Source: Symbiodinium microadriaticum (lineage: Eukaryota > Sar > Dinophyceae > Suessiales > Symbiodiniaceae). Taken from it: 64,000 nt of DNA. How positions within the stretch are numbered: position 1 is the stretch's first letter; the number at the start of each line of letters is the position of its first letter. The notes beneath the pieces are model-generated. The model was given only the letters and a program-made list of their open reading frames with translations. It searched no databases and was not told the origin of the DNA. The position numbers and the translations under genes are program-made. This document shows, piece by piece, positions 24,051-36,153 of the stretch. Location: contig LSRX01000519.1 in assembly GCA_001939145.1 (NCBI GenBank), forward strand, positions 102,051 to 166,050, written 5' to 3'.

Positions 24051-24160
24051 CTGTTTTGAATTATTCATCTTCTTCTGCATCTTCGGCACAGCAGTTTTGC
24101 GCTGTCTCTCTCTCTCTCTCTACCTCTCTTTATCAAGACAGAAGAGGCAAGCCGGCGCTC

Positions 24161-24174
24161 NNCTCTTCCGATCT
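24161..24174. other. Assembly join with Illumina adapter remnant
   Basis: Two undetermined bases are followed directly by CTCTTCCGATCT, identical to the last 12 bases of the standard Illumina sequencing adapter; the bases just before the N pair (GCGCTC) resemble the preceding part of that adapter. Continuity of the sequence across 24160 is therefore doubtful. A (TC)n tract at 24105-24130 lies just upstream. Confidence 0.9.
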
Positions 24175-26850
24175 CGCGCGTGCGCGCGCGCGCGCCAAAG
24201 CGCACTTGCAGGTCTCGGCGGAAGTTCCAACGCTGGGTTCATCCCTATTGGCTCAGCTTTGCATCTGAACTCGGCGAGAATCGATTCGGCTCTAAAGGAG
24301 CGTACCTTTGGGCACCCCCCATGCGGCATGTGTGGTTCCTCGAGGGCGTCTGCCCCTCGGGTCTTTGTGAAACAACCTTGGGTTTCTCCCTGCCATCACA
24401 GGGGACAAACGATTACCGATAGAGCGGGAGTCCCCCTATTGTGTGGCAAAGCATGGAGGTCCCTCGAATCCAAAAGCAACCAAAACACCATAAAATACCT
24501 CAAACGAAATGGGTCCCTCATGCCCATGCTGCTCACTCGAAGGCAGTATCCTCCAAAGGTGAGAAACCCGGAAAACCAACACCCGCCTTATCCCTTCCGA
24601 ACTGAAGCCTGAAGCGAGCACTCACTGCCTGTAACCGACCTGCCTGCCTGACCCAACCCCTCTTGGTCCTGCTTTGCCTCGTAGACAAGTTGAAGTTTCT
24701 GCACAAACATTGAGAGCACTGCTACGACCAAAGCAACGAAAACTTGCTAAAACACTACTCGGAGACCCGTTGCTGGTGCGCAGACATTGAGCTGCGATTT
24801 ATGATCCCCCAAAGGAACCCAGCAACATCAAGCACAAGTGAAAGTAAAACAGTGGTCCCCCGCTCATTTGCTCAGGTCACGGCGCACCTGTCGTATCCTG
24901 TCGTCTTTTAAGTGGCTCTCGGTCTGGACTCGTCCTCTTCGGCTCGGGCTTCTCCCCCGCGTCCATGGCATCGGACAATCTCAGGAACTTAGCAGCCAAA
25001 CTCCCGTAAGGCATGTCGCGTCCAGGTGGTAGGGGCAGTCTGACTGTCATCCCCCCCCACGTGCGCCGTGCGTCGCTTCGTGCCATCTTGCTTCGCCTTG
25101 ATTGCGAACCCGCGGCGCTGGCCTGCCCTCTTAGCATCCATGTTGCCATCCTCCACCTGCGGCTCCACCTCCACTTCTACTAACACTTTGTATCAGCTCA
25201 TCTTGGTCGAGGGATATCTCTTCCTCCTTCTGTGTGGTTGCCCCCGCTTCTTCGGGCTTGCTGCATCCCCCGCCGTCGATTCCTCTTCCTCCTCCTCATC
25301 CATGTGCCATTCTTAGCGTAGGTCTGCAGCACTCATCCCCCGGAAGATCACTCCGAGCGCTTCTAGCGACGGCCACATATTCTGGAAGATGTTCGGGTCG
25401 ACCTCCACGGTCGCCTCCTCGCCTGATCAGAGCACTGTCGTCCTCTTTTTTTGACTTCTGGTGTCGTCGCCCTCTAGAGGCTGACACTCCTTGCCCCCCG
25501 TTGCTGGTCCTTCTGCTTCTGCTCATGCTCGTCGCCCCCTGGTTGATCTGAAGCATCCCCCCCTGGTTGGGGTCCTGGTCGTAGAGGAGGCGCATCGTCA
25601 GGTTCCCCGGGCATGCTGGGTAGCGATACGCGGCTCTGCAGAAGCAGCCACACGGTTACCCCCCGGAACCTTTCAAGGTCCATGTCATCTCACCTTGCAA
25701 GCTAACCACAAAGCAAAGGCACAAAGCGGGTCGTCCCTGAATCGATTGAAACCTTCTTGCACTTGCTTCACCCCAGACAAGACTCCGATGCACATCATGG
25801 CGCTGTACGCCTGGGTGAAGAAGGCATCGCTCTTGTTTCCCTCGAGACGTTGGTATTGTTTCCCAGGTCGGGTTTATCAAGGTGACATAATTAGCCAGAC
25901 TCGCTCATGTAGTGGACGAAGGAGACGCCGTGCAAGCTGTCGCTGCGTGTGATTCCCCCCGATGGGGTTGTCACTGGGGCGTCGAGCTTGTGGAACTTGC
26001 ATCGGATTTCGCAGCTGGCTCTCCCCCCTTTCGGTGCTCCTGGCTTGTTCCATTTTTTCCGGTCCTTTGGAAGAGCTTGCCGCCATGGCTTTGGAGCCAG
26101 TGGCTCGCCAGGCTGAGAACATATCAAGCAGCAAGCAAGCAGCGACAAAGGTGCAACTGCGGTTGGTGGCGATGGCTGTGGCGTGGGTGGAAGGTAGATG
26201 ATGCTGTGCCTGTTGCAAGAGTGAACTGAGAAGTTATCCAAAGGTGTAAACTGTAGTGCAACAGCACAAGGATCATGAACTCCGAGGCATTGAAGTAGTT
26301 CCCCTCCTCTGTCTTTCTGTTTTTGTTGTTGAGGTTGGATCTCTCCGAGCGTGTCATTTGCGAAGCGCCCTCCCCCCCGAATGGCCTTTGCCGTCGTTGT
26401 GTGGCGTTGGGAGCAAGGTTGTCAAGCTTGGTCTGCTTACTGGTGGCGCAGAGGACGTCGCGTGTTGAATTATCTGTGCAGTACGTCACCTCCATGTGCC
26501 ACGTTGCATGGCTTGTTGCATCCACTCTTCTCGACCCGGGCTCTTTCCACATCTTGCATGCTGTTGAATCTTCCGGCTTGTGTATCGCCATGTTTGCCTT
26601 GCAGCCATCTCCTCGACGGACCCGGAAATCTTCGATAGCTTTCATCTCAGGCGTCTTTTTGGCTTCATTGTTGTTGCCCCGGCTTCTACCAGGATTTTTC
26701 AACAATTTCAATTCATCGAGTCATCTCACAGACGTCGCTCACAAAAAGCAGACAGGGATTCAAAAGCAGACAGGGATTCAGTAGAAGATTCCTCAGAATT
26801 CGTCATCCATTGCTTGCCGTCCCTTCGATGCCAGGCTGGAGGCAGACGAA
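24175..26850. other. No gene assigned; minus-strand low-complexity frames
   Basis: Minus-strand frames at 24989-25186, 25296-25595 and 25474-25683 are rich in Glu, Arg, Gly and Asp (for example an acidic run followed by KKRGQPHRRKKRYPSTK near 25300-25190) and overlap in different phases. Another minus frame covers 26124-26711. They may be remains of a retroelement or a disordered protein, but no domain is recognisable. A CGCG-alternating tract at 24175-24195 follows the adapter join. Confidence 0.4.
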
Positions 26851-28507
26851 AGCCCCATGCCATTCAAGTTGGAGATGCTCGAAGGTTTCTCCCAAGAGGC
26901 CCTGGTACCTGATACCCGAAGCGCCAAGCAGGGCCTGAGCGGCCCTGAGCTCGCAGGAGCTAGAAGAAGCCTTGGCCGCTGCTCCAAGCTTAGAGACCTT
27001 TCCTCCCCCGCCATGCGAGCATGCGCAACTTTGTCGAAGGCGAGGGAGCGGCGCCTGCTGCTGTCTGGATTGGCAGGATCCTGAAATGCTCCAAAGAGCA
27101 TTCGATCGAATGCTTCGGGATGGAAAGACTTTCAGGTTCTGGCTGCAGCAGATCTGGCGTTCCTGGCACTGCCCCAGAAGCAGCGTGAATCCCGGTTCGT
27201 AGCGCCACTCCATGGGCTCTAAGCAACTTCTGCGAAGTGAGTTTGCTCGTGCAGATTCTTGGCGGGGGATTGAAACAGATACTTGTAGGACGTCACCCAA
27301 TCCGCTCTTGACCAGGCACTTTGCATGGGCAGACCTTGCGCGTGACGACCGCGAGGCCCTAGATCGTACATGTCCATTTGCCGTGGCAAGTGCCGAGAAA
27401 CTTTCGGAAGACGTGCTGGCATGCCTTTGGCTCTTGTGCTGTGCCTTCCCGTGATGTCACTTGCATGGTGCGGTGGCAACTGGACATTGTCGCGACCGAG
27501 CACCCACCTAGCGTGGGTATGCTGCGGCGAGGGCAACAACACCGGTGACTAGCGTAGCGCACCGCGAAGGCACAGCACAAGCACCCGAAAGCCCGCGTTG
27601 CTGTTCAGGTGTATGGTGGTACAGTGGTATGTTATTTGGAGATGAAGATTTCTTGCGGGGCAGTTCTGACTGGAGTCGCATTTTGCTTTTGTGCTTTTCC
27701 GTCTAGACCGGGGCCGCTTCGAGTTGAGAGCCTCCGAGTTTGCATGAACTGCATGAAGCGAGCTGTTACAGGTAGTTGCTCTTAGCTTCACTTGCTGCAG
27801 GTGGGCATCCATGCTCCGCAGTGGCTGCGTGGTTTAGCAGAAGTGTGCCGCCCCTTCCTTCACTGCCTCGAAGGGCAAGCCGTGATTTCTCCTTTCCGAG
27901 GCTGGCTATTCCTTTATACGACACGCTCCACACCCTCGGAGAGGTAGAGTTCAAAGCATGCGATTTTTGCATCTGTTCATCTCTTGACTTGTCCCGGATG
28001 CTGTGAGTTGGCATACGGCGCCTCCAACGGCGGCCATCTTCTGGCAGTCGCAGCCCTGCTTTCAAAAGCAGTCCGCCATGCCAGCAACAAACAGCTCTAG
28101 GTGCCACTGGACCATCTTCGTGATCATGCGCGTCATTGGAAGGTTCGGGCCCCAGTGTCTGTGGCTAGCGGCACAAAGGCATCTCAATCCCAGCACCCCA
28201 CGTTCACGCTGAGAAACATCCACTCCTCACTGGAGCGACGCGGAGGAGGTCGCTACGATCATCCAGGCACTCTTCGTCCATCCAGAAATTTGTGATATCA
28301 AATGTGTCTTGAAGTTTTGCGTGGGGCAGACCGAAAGGATTGACATGCAATCCGATATACTCCGATCAGCCCGCACTTTTTTCGGGCATCCTGCACGCAA
28401 GGTTTTTCGAGCGCATGTGCTCACACCATCGTTTCCGGGTGCATGCGCCTTTGGGTCGCAAGATCCATGAAACAACGACCTATGCAAAGCAAAGCCCACT
28501 GTCGCCT
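26851..28507. other. No gene assigned
   Basis: Possible short plus-strand exons near 27021-27190 (ATG at 27012-27014 region, and a stretch containing ADLAFLALPQKQRESRF at about 27150-27200) have protein-like texture, but the opposite strand is open as well. No family motif, RNA gene or clear repeat. Confidence 0.35.
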
Positions 28508-28600
28508 TCAAGACTCAAGCACCCCGAAACGCCCAACCATGCCCAACCGTAAACCCCTGAACCCTAGAACCCTACGCTCCCCGCACCTCCCAAGCCCCAA
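28508..28600. repeat. Degenerate telomere-like A/C-rich tract
   Basis: Words such as GTAAACCCCTGAACCCTAGAACCC resemble diverged CCCTAAA units (the complement of the TTTAGGG telomere repeat used by dinoflagellates and plants). No exact tandem array. Confidence 0.45.
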
Positions 28601-30772
28601 ACGCGAACAAGGGTGAAATGGTAAAATCCCCTTGAGCCCTTAACGCCCCACACCCTGCGACCCAGTGCTAGGCTCAGAGCCGAATTTGCCGCTGTGTGTT
28701 CGCTCGAGCGGGTAAGGAGCATTGGCGCACTACTTGTAGAGTTTGGGAGTGTGTGCACATTCGAGGGCCCACATTTTCACTTCGAGAACATCAAAAGCTG
28801 AAATCTGTTGGCCGCCAGGGGCTCATCTGGCACGTTGGAGACCAAGGAAGGCCGACGCTGCTCTGCCTCGAAGACTTTAAGACACTAAGATTGACTCAGA
28901 CCCCGAGTTTTCAATGGCGATCATCTAGCGAATCTAGCCACGCCACGTAGCAGGTTCCACGGTGTCTCGAAGATCCTTCCGTCAGGATCAGGCAACTCGG
29001 CGGTGGTGTTTTTGTTTGCATGCTGGCCGCTTTGAGAACCAGGTGCAGCTTACCATCGCCGCCCACCCGCCGAGCCTGGACTCCAGAGAGGCGCAGAGAG
29101 CGGAGAAACCCACGAGTCGTCACGAGTCGGATTCGCATCCAGGAACCCTTCGCCATGTTGCCAGGGCAAGTCGACGAGGCAGGTACAGTAGGACCTTGCG
29201 AAGAATTTGCGGCGTCTGTTGTTCACGCACAATGCTTCTGGGCTGCCATGGACTGCCCTAACAGCCGCTTCTTGGAAGAAGCTCGGTCTGCACACTGCGG
29301 CACTACCGGCCGCAGGTAAACGAAAGCCATTCGAACATATCTTGCTAGAGCTGCTAGATTCTGCTAGGATATATCATGACATGCCGTGAAATGTCATGAC
29401 ATGCCTTTTGCAAGGGGCAGCCCGAAGCAGGCTGGATGCTGGTGCAATGTAGGTTGTTGTTTGCGATGTAGACTGTCGTGTTTCGTGGATGAGAATCACA
29501 GTTGCAGAGGCCGCCAGTCCCCCGAGACTGCAGGGTCCGTCACAGGACAAGCGACCCTGAGGTGAGAGAGATTCCTTCAGCCAGCTTGAGCTATGGAGCT
29601 TGTTGGCCTGTAGGGTCAAACACATGCCATTCCACAGCTTGCAGCCAACCATGCACAACAGGCAGCTTCAAAGCACAAGTTGCGAAAGACACCGTGCAAA
29701 CATAGGTGACATATTTGCAAGTTTTTAAGTGCGTGCCACCTGTCATCCGCTTTTCAGAAATCGCCGGAGCCTCAAGAACAACTGTTTGAGGCTTGTGCAC
29801 ATGCATGCACGAACTTTCCTCTCGCGCTCCGTCTTTCTCTGTCTTTTCCTCCTTCGGGGCTCGATTCGCAAAGGGGTCGTTGACAAAAGCGCCGACACTC
29901 AGGCCTGGCTGCCGAATGTCAGCTGCAGGGTTCGACGACTTGGCGAAGCCATCGTCCAAAAAGCGCATCCGACTTTTACAGAATCAAGGCTAGCGAGGAG
30001 TTTGGAAGCTCTTGGTGTGCTGCGCTGACCCCTGGCCATATCTTCTCACAGAAAAGAGGGCGATTGCTAGGGAAATCCGGTGCTCTCGGCCCTCTCCTGT
30101 TTCGCACTTAGCGAAAGACGCAGAGCAGTTTTAACCCTGCGAGCGCCTTTGCTCATGCCGGAAGCGATGCACAAAAGCTCAGGAAAATGGCGGCGGCGGC
30201 GGCTTTTCGGCGTTCCATCGCCTTGGGACACACAGGTGCTGCTAGTCCCAGCTTTCGCTCTGGGCGAGTGCTCCCTTTGCGGCAGGTCTCGGTCCGAGCA
30301 TGCGCCGACTTGCTCCAGAAGGTCCTGGCCACAGCATTTCCAGTTTCCGCAACGTTTCGGGTCACGCCAAGCCTTCAATTCCCCCTCCAAACTGCAGTCT
30401 TCCTCATCGCTCAAGATGTTCCTGACTGCCTGCTCTGTTTACCATCTCCCGACGCATGTTTTGAACCGTTGCAGAAGGTTGCAGCATCACGACTGCTCCA
30501 GCCTCGGTGCTGCGGTGGCAGGCGAAGTGCTGGCGTGTCCAGGCTCGTGTTCCTGGCGAGATCGCTGCGCGCGCATTGTGCGCAGACATTGCTGTGCAGG
30601 CATTTCCAATTGCTGGCTGTCGCAGCTTCAGTGCTGGAAGCTCGGTTGAGGAGAGCGCCTCCCGGTTTTTTGTCTGCCAAGTATCACGATGCTTTCGGAA
30701 GCTGTGTCTCCCGCATATCACTTCGAGACGGACCGTTGCCCCGCTCGCGCACCTGAGAAAACTCTCTCCCTG

Positions 30773-30815
<43 letters not shown>

Positions 30816-31393
30816 GTGTGCGTGTCGCACACTCACACACACCCGTGCACGCACGCACATTTCTGGAGTGGCTGTCGTCATTTGTCGTCCGGCATAGTCC
30901 GGCTATTGGAACCGCCTTGCGCATTGCTGCCCGACTGTTGCCGCATCTTTGCCACTTGTCTCCCTCACCCGGACACTGGCTGTCACGAGCCTCTCTTGCC
31001 GACAGTGGCTCGTGTCCGCCGGAAGTTCTTCAGTGCTGTGCGCTGTTCAGGCTCGGGCAGCGATGTGGTGTTTGAAGGCTGAAGCTTCACTCAACTCAGT
31101 GAAAGTCTCTGACTTCTCCTTTTTCCCGAGTGTTGATCTGGAATCTGGACGTCATCATTAGTAATTGCAGAGCGTGCGGAAATTTCAGGCAGTCGCCTCT
31201 GTCCGCGCCTCAGAATTCTGCTCAGTTGGTGAGTTTTGCATGTGGCATGATCTGCAAAGTTTCATCGGACGTTGAAACCACAGTACACTGTTCCAAACTC
31301 GACGGCACTGTAAGAGAAGGCGGGCCAGGGCAGGTTGCTCGGCGTGTTCAAACCGCGCAGCTAGCATGACAAGGGGGCTCGCTCTCGTTCAGT
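28601..31393. other. Unassigned sequence with a (TC)n tract
   Basis: A (TC)n tract followed by GTGTGCGTGTCGCACACTCACACAC lies at 30770-30843. A pair of CATGACATGCC direct repeats lies at 29377-29403. The plus frame ending at 29319 and the Cys-rich frames around 30080-30650 are open, but overlap open frames on the other strand. Nothing recognised. Confidence 0.4.
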
Positions 31394-32185
31394 ATGGCAT
31401 CAATGAAGAGCCCCCTCAGTGGGCAACGACGCAGCAAAAAGACAGTTAAACTCGAGCTTGTCGGCAGCGATCTCTTTAAAAAACAAATGCAATATTCGGC
31501 AGACATGCAGGATGACATGGAGCTGCTGAAGCGCAGGAAGAGGCTGTCTTCTCAGGAACATTGCTTTGATTTCCGATTATGGCCTCTCACACAATCCTGG
31601 TCCAAGTGGCCTACCTGTGCCTTGAACGAAGTCTTCCAGATGCAACACATCCTGCATTGCTCGTAGTTGGCAGGCTCACATGGCGTGCCAAGAGCCGGGG
31701 ATGGTTGGAGCTGGATGTGCTCATGGGAACCTTTGTGGAGAAGCCACTCCGACACATCTTTGTTGCACCCTGCTTTGAGTCTCAGGGTGGATCACAGGAT
31801 CATGCAACGTGTATTCGCAAGCATGCGCAAGCCTAATTTGAGTTGGGGTCTAGTCGATGCAGAACCAACGAGCCAGGCACATTGCAGACTTTGACAGCGA
31901 GAAGCTGGATTTGCTCGAGGAGGCCCAGGGACTGGACAGAGCAAGCAGGGTAGTCGTGTGCCTCCCATGTTGCAGGTCTTGGAACTGGAGAATCCAGACC
32001 TCTTCAAGTGGTTTACCAAACAGGCGTGTCCATGCGAATCGAGTGAACTTCCACGGCTCATGTGCTGGGATTCGAGAGTGGGCTGAGGCTGCAGACAAGG
32101 GATGATGTGCTTAGCCCTGCAGGTGCCGGTGCCAGAAGAGCTTTTGAAAGAAAATGAGGTCATGCAGCTTATGATGGAGTGCCCT
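31394..32185 (+). CDS. SDHAF2: Succinate dehydrogenase assembly factor 2 (SdhE/Sdh5 family), five exons
   Basis: SDHAF2 promotes covalent FAD attachment to the flavoprotein subunit of mitochondrial succinate dehydrogenase. Exon pieces follow the family order: 31394-31546 (starts MASMKSPLSGQ, ends MELLKRRKRL), 31681-31740 (WRAKSRGWLELDVLMGTFVE, the signature RGxxExD..LG.F motif), 31869-31922 (ARHIADFDSEKLDLLEE), 31976-32023 (VLELENPDLFKWFTKQ, the family's D.DL..W.TG region) and 32123-32185 (VPVPEELLKENEVMQLMMEC). The intron at 31923-31975 reads GC...AG and that from 32024 to 32122 also GC...AG. The first exon has basic and hydroxylated residues but is short for a mitochondrial presequence; an earlier exon may exist. 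The C-terminal end is uncertain. Confidence 0.82.
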
Positions 32186-33755
32186 TGTGTGCTGTTCCGC
32201 ATCCAACCCGGGCCATTCGATGATCATGCAGGTACGTCAAGAGCGACCACACGAGTGACTTCAGTGTCAAAGGAGCATGAGAGTGGTTGTATTGGCAGTG
32301 TCTCACCGACTTTTCCAGACCTTGCGCAGTAACGCGTTTGGAGGTTGGTACTTGCAGCAAGCTTGCAGCGAGCAGGCCCGCTTTACATGAACTGTTTAAG
32401 ACCGGCATTACCTGCACAAAGACCAGGTATTTATGCAGCTAATTTTCTGCAGCTTCCTGCAATCTTGCGAACAAAGTTGGTTTAGTGCTCTGCAGTCCGG
32501 GTGGGCGTGCACCATTGCATTTTGCTTGCATGTCTCCGTTCTCCTTCAACCTCCAAGGCTCACGCGGTAGTTCATCATGAGTATGTTACTGAAATCAAGC
32601 AATGCGCTGCCACAGGCAGGTTGAGAACGTCTCCCAGCTTCCAGACCTCTTATACAGACAGTGCGGCACTGTGCCAACTCGGTTGTAAGCTTGCGCCCCA
32701 ATGGCGGCGGGCTACTTTGCTCCAACTTATCCTTCTACTGGCGAACATGAGGCCAGAAGATTCTTGGGGGTGTCGTGCCCTTCGAGCTGCAAGTTCACTG
32801 CAGGCCAACCTTCAAGAGGTTCGTCAGCAAATCGCCCTGCTCAAGCGAGACAACGTGCTTCCGCGTTAGTCTGGAAGAGTCAAGCTACTGCATGCTGATC
32901 GGTGCATGAAGAGTCTTGACAAGGATGTGCTGAGAGAGGAGATGAGGAAGACAATGCGAGAGCGTGTGTCCCAGCTTTCAGTGCTTTTTGGGAACCGTGG
33001 TTCTCTTAGATTCGAGCCATACTGCTGCCAAGTAACCATTACCAGATGGAGCGGGCCTTCTGGGCTCGGTACAAGACGAAGGACGCACCGGGATCACTTG
33101 CGTGCTGCTAGCTGCTACTGTAGCTCTCCGAGCCTGACATGCCCCAAAGATCGGGATTCACAGTACCTTAGTTTTTTTGTGCCTGCTGAGCTTGGCACCT
33201 AGCGTCAATCGAGATCCGGAAGTGCACCAGTGCAGGTACAACGCCAATGCAGAGCATTGTCGTGACTGTAGTGACCTAGATATCCTAGAAGGATCTGGAG
33301 TTCATATCTTGAGAATCGTCCCATGTCACGCAAAGCTACTCGTCGGCCAACGAGGCTAAACTTCAGCAACAACATCATTTGAGACACCGAGCAGACTGAC
33401 AGAGCGGTTAGAGTTTTCCGTACGGCAAAGCAGAAGTAGCAAATTCGTACAGCCATCTGCAAGCTCCGTGCATGCACAGGATTTATCGGACCGTGTGGGT
33501 GCCTGAGGCGTGTCAGCAGGTGTGTTGCTGGTGATGGTTGAATATCCCGGTACCCACGGTCTTTACTCTCAAGTCCCTCACTCGAGTCCATCAAAATTTG
33601 CCGAGGCGGACTACATTCGTATTGCAACCATCACGAATCCATCGCCAATAGGGCAATACTGCCCGAAGTTGCAAGGCCAGGCTTCCAATTGTCAGCTTGG
33701 CACACCGAGCCAGTACGGCAACTAGAAACAGTCCAAACTAGACTCTCAAGCAGAT
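32186..33755 (+). other. Possible coiled-coil exons, unidentified
   Basis: Two plus-strand stretches look coding: about 32795-32869 (ANLQEVRQQIALLKRDNV, a leucine-spaced helix ending at a stop) and 32906-32980 (SLDKDVLREEMRKTMRERV). A third, near 33580-33725 (KFAEADYIRIATITNPSPIG), is weaker. They could be exons of the gene ending at 34139. The rest of the interval shows nothing. Confidence 0.35.
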
Positions 33756-34139
33756 GCAGGACCTGAGCCAGACGAGTACTACCAGGAACAGCTCCCATCG
33801 TCCATGCATAAGTCTGATTATCTGCGATTGCCAGGGGCAGATCCAGAAAGTCCGTCAGAAGACTCGAAACCAATTGTCCCCCACCCAGCATGCAAAGCAC
33901 AGCAAAGGAAATTCGTCGGCGCTCCGCTCCGCACCCTGCCCCCGCACCCTGCTGGTAGGATGAAGGAGGCTGCACGGCTGAAGGGCGAACGTTTCGCCGA
34001 GCCCGAGCCCGAGCGGGATCCGGAAGCCTCCTTTTCTCGGCATCTCTTGGGGACGTCTGCGACCGCGCTGCCCAGGGATGCCGTCCCTCCACGTCCCAAG
34101 GAGGCCGACAGCTGGCTCGCCCTATGGATCCTCGTGTAA
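33756..34139 (+). CDS. Unidentified protein, C-terminal exon
   Basis: A 127-codon open stretch ending at TAA 34137-34139. It is rich in Pro, Glu and Arg (GPEPDEYYQEQLPSS near the start, RFAEPEPERDPEASF in the middle) and ends hydrophobically with ADSWLALWILV. Its composition and length exceed the usual exon size here, and the antisense frame gives a less plausible protein. It is probably disordered. No domain recognised. The start is set at the first base that gives protein-like sequence after an AG. Confidence 0.5.
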   Translation, partial: AGPEPDEYYQEQLPSSMHKSDYLRLPGADPESPSEDSKPIVPHPACKAQQRKFVGAPLRTLPPHPAGRMKEAARLKGERFAEPEPERDPEASFSRHLLGTSATALPRDAVPPRPKEADSWLALWILV

Positions 34140-34764
34140 TCGCGCACTCTGCGCGTGAGGTGCCATGCAATTTCAGCCCTGCGCTGGGAACAGAGAGCAG
34201 CCGCTTAACTGTCATTGCGGCATATTGTGGTATGTCACTGGTATGTCGGATGTCAGCCTGAGCAACGGCAACGTGGCTTGGTGAAATCGAGGCGTGGGAA
34301 AGCTCCAGGATCCACATCTGCTTGGCCTCCGGAACCAGACTCATTGGCCTGGTCCTCGACTGACATTGACGGAAACGACTGCGATTCATAATTTCTCCGT
34401 GTACCGTGGCCGTGCCACATTTCAGGAATTCCATGCGGAAGCCTGGCAAGCTGCAGCGCCCTTTGTGCGTACTCACCGCGGTTGGTGCTCGGGTTGTTCA
34501 GGCTATGACAGCTGGCAAAAGTATGATAATATAAACGCGAGCGGTTCCTGTCAAGCGACTACAATGCAGTCGTGCTACTGAACACCTGGTTTGGCTAAAC
34601 CATCCTTGATTCAGCATGCATGCCCAAATCTAGGCCAGAGCTGCTCCCGCGGGATAGCCCCAAGCACGCCTTCAAGGCGCGACTTTCTTGCCAGTCGATG
34701 ATGGTCCTGCCTCCTTGCAAGCCAAAAAATAAGACACATACACGCGCGCCCCGGCAACCACCCG

Positions 34765-34794
34765 NNNNNNNNNNNNNNNNNNNNNNNNNNNNNN
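34765..34794. other. 30-base assembly gap
   Basis: Thirty consecutive N. Flanks are CGCGCGCCCCGGCAACCACCCG and CACTTGCGCGGTCGCGC-like GC-rich DNA; any frame crossing it is unreliable. Confidence 0.99.
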
Positions 34795-35690
34795 CACTTG
34801 CGCGGTCGCGCACTCCTGGAGGCGCCCGCAGCGCCTGCAGGTATGCACGCACGGTTGCCATTGCTGTGATTCTGTACTTGGTCTGCTGCTTTTATTGCGG
34901 GTGATCCTGTCCAAAGCTGGTGCAAGGAGGTTAGGTTCTTTCAGGCTGCACGTGGGCGGCTGCGCACGGACAGTCGAGGGCAAAGGTCTCGCGGCAACTG
35001 CCGTCGGCAGGAGTGGAATTTGTGCGACAAACTAGAGTCAGAGAACATCCTCTTAATATGTGCTACTTTGCTGCTGACAGGGCTGAGGGTGCAGGGCTGG
35101 CGAATACCCGGGTCCATGAGTCCATGGAGACGGGGAGTCGTTACGCGCAGCGTGTTCTCTCCTGATCACAGGATCTGTAGAAGATGTCATGGTCTCTGTC
35201 AAGAGGAGATGGCACACCGGCAGCTTTCTAGGGCTTCCACTAACTTTGTACAGTAGCCTTTGTCTCGGACTTGACTCTATTCCTGGATGTTGCTCAGCAG
35301 ATTCTACACACCGAAGGAGGGGGGCAGACGGCCGGGCACCCAAGGCACGCCTTTGGAAACCTTTGCGAAATGTGTGCTACCAGTTTCTCCCTTGCTTGCT
35401 CATGCGCGCATGCGGAACCACGAAGCTCAAATGGTTCGCCAGATGGTACGTAACTGTCTGTGTTCAACGGGCAAAATCGAGATGCTTATCGCTGGCCGCG
35501 GGGAGCACGACAATTTCATATCTTCCATGGCTCGTCAAAGTTGTTGTGCTTAAATGAGAGGATAGGCAAACTTCTCCTGGCCTGCTTGATGCTGAAAGCT
35601 TTGTGTCAGGAGAACACGAATGCATGGATGGCGCGGTCAAACGAAGCAAGCCCAGCCCGAAACCGCGACTATGTGCGAACCTGAGCTGCG
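34795..35690. other. No gene assigned
   Basis: Plus frames at 35287-35553 and 35189-35557 are open; the stretch TPKEGGRRPGTQGTPLETFA near 35308-35370 looks protein-like but matches nothing I know. Confidence 0.35.
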
Positions 35691-36153
35691 GGTCTTTTCC
35701 TTGTGTCTCAGCTGCTTGATGCATTCTGAGGTTTCCATGATGACACGCTCCCAGTCGTGGCTCAGCTCTCCAGCCGCTGCAATCATTGTCCTTGAAGCAC
35801 CAGCAGCCGTGTCGAGCCTGCCGTCCTTGGCAAGGTCGCAGCCCATGCACGCAAGCGCTTGACAGCGTTTCACTCCTGATTCCTCTGATTCCCGGTCGCC
35901 TGTCTATCTTCAGAAACAAACAACCGTGTGATGCCGTGCTACTCTGGCTGTCTGCATCCGGGAGCAGAAACACCAGGCTTTGGCAAAGCCATGTGCTTGG
36001 TACATGAACATTGTAGTGTCGAAGCCGGAGAGGTCCAACGCTTGCTCTTTTCAAGTCCCTTGTGAGCATCGGTTTGTGGAGCTGCGCTTGTTCATCCAGC
36101 ACTGCAAGCCATGCCTTCTCCTTGCGAAGCTGCCGTTGCTCCTCATAGCAAGC
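35691..36153 (-). CDS. Coding-like minus-strand exons, unidentified
   Basis: Two minus-strand stretches have strong protein texture: 36049-36153 (ACYEEQRQLRKEKAWLAVLD..., charged helix) and 35691-35870 (CDLAKDGRLDTAAG..., HDWERVIMETSECIKQLRHK). They are in different frames, as expected for two exons. No family recognised. If real, this is the one minus-strand gene inside the otherwise plus-strand 9-46 kb block. Confidence 0.35.
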
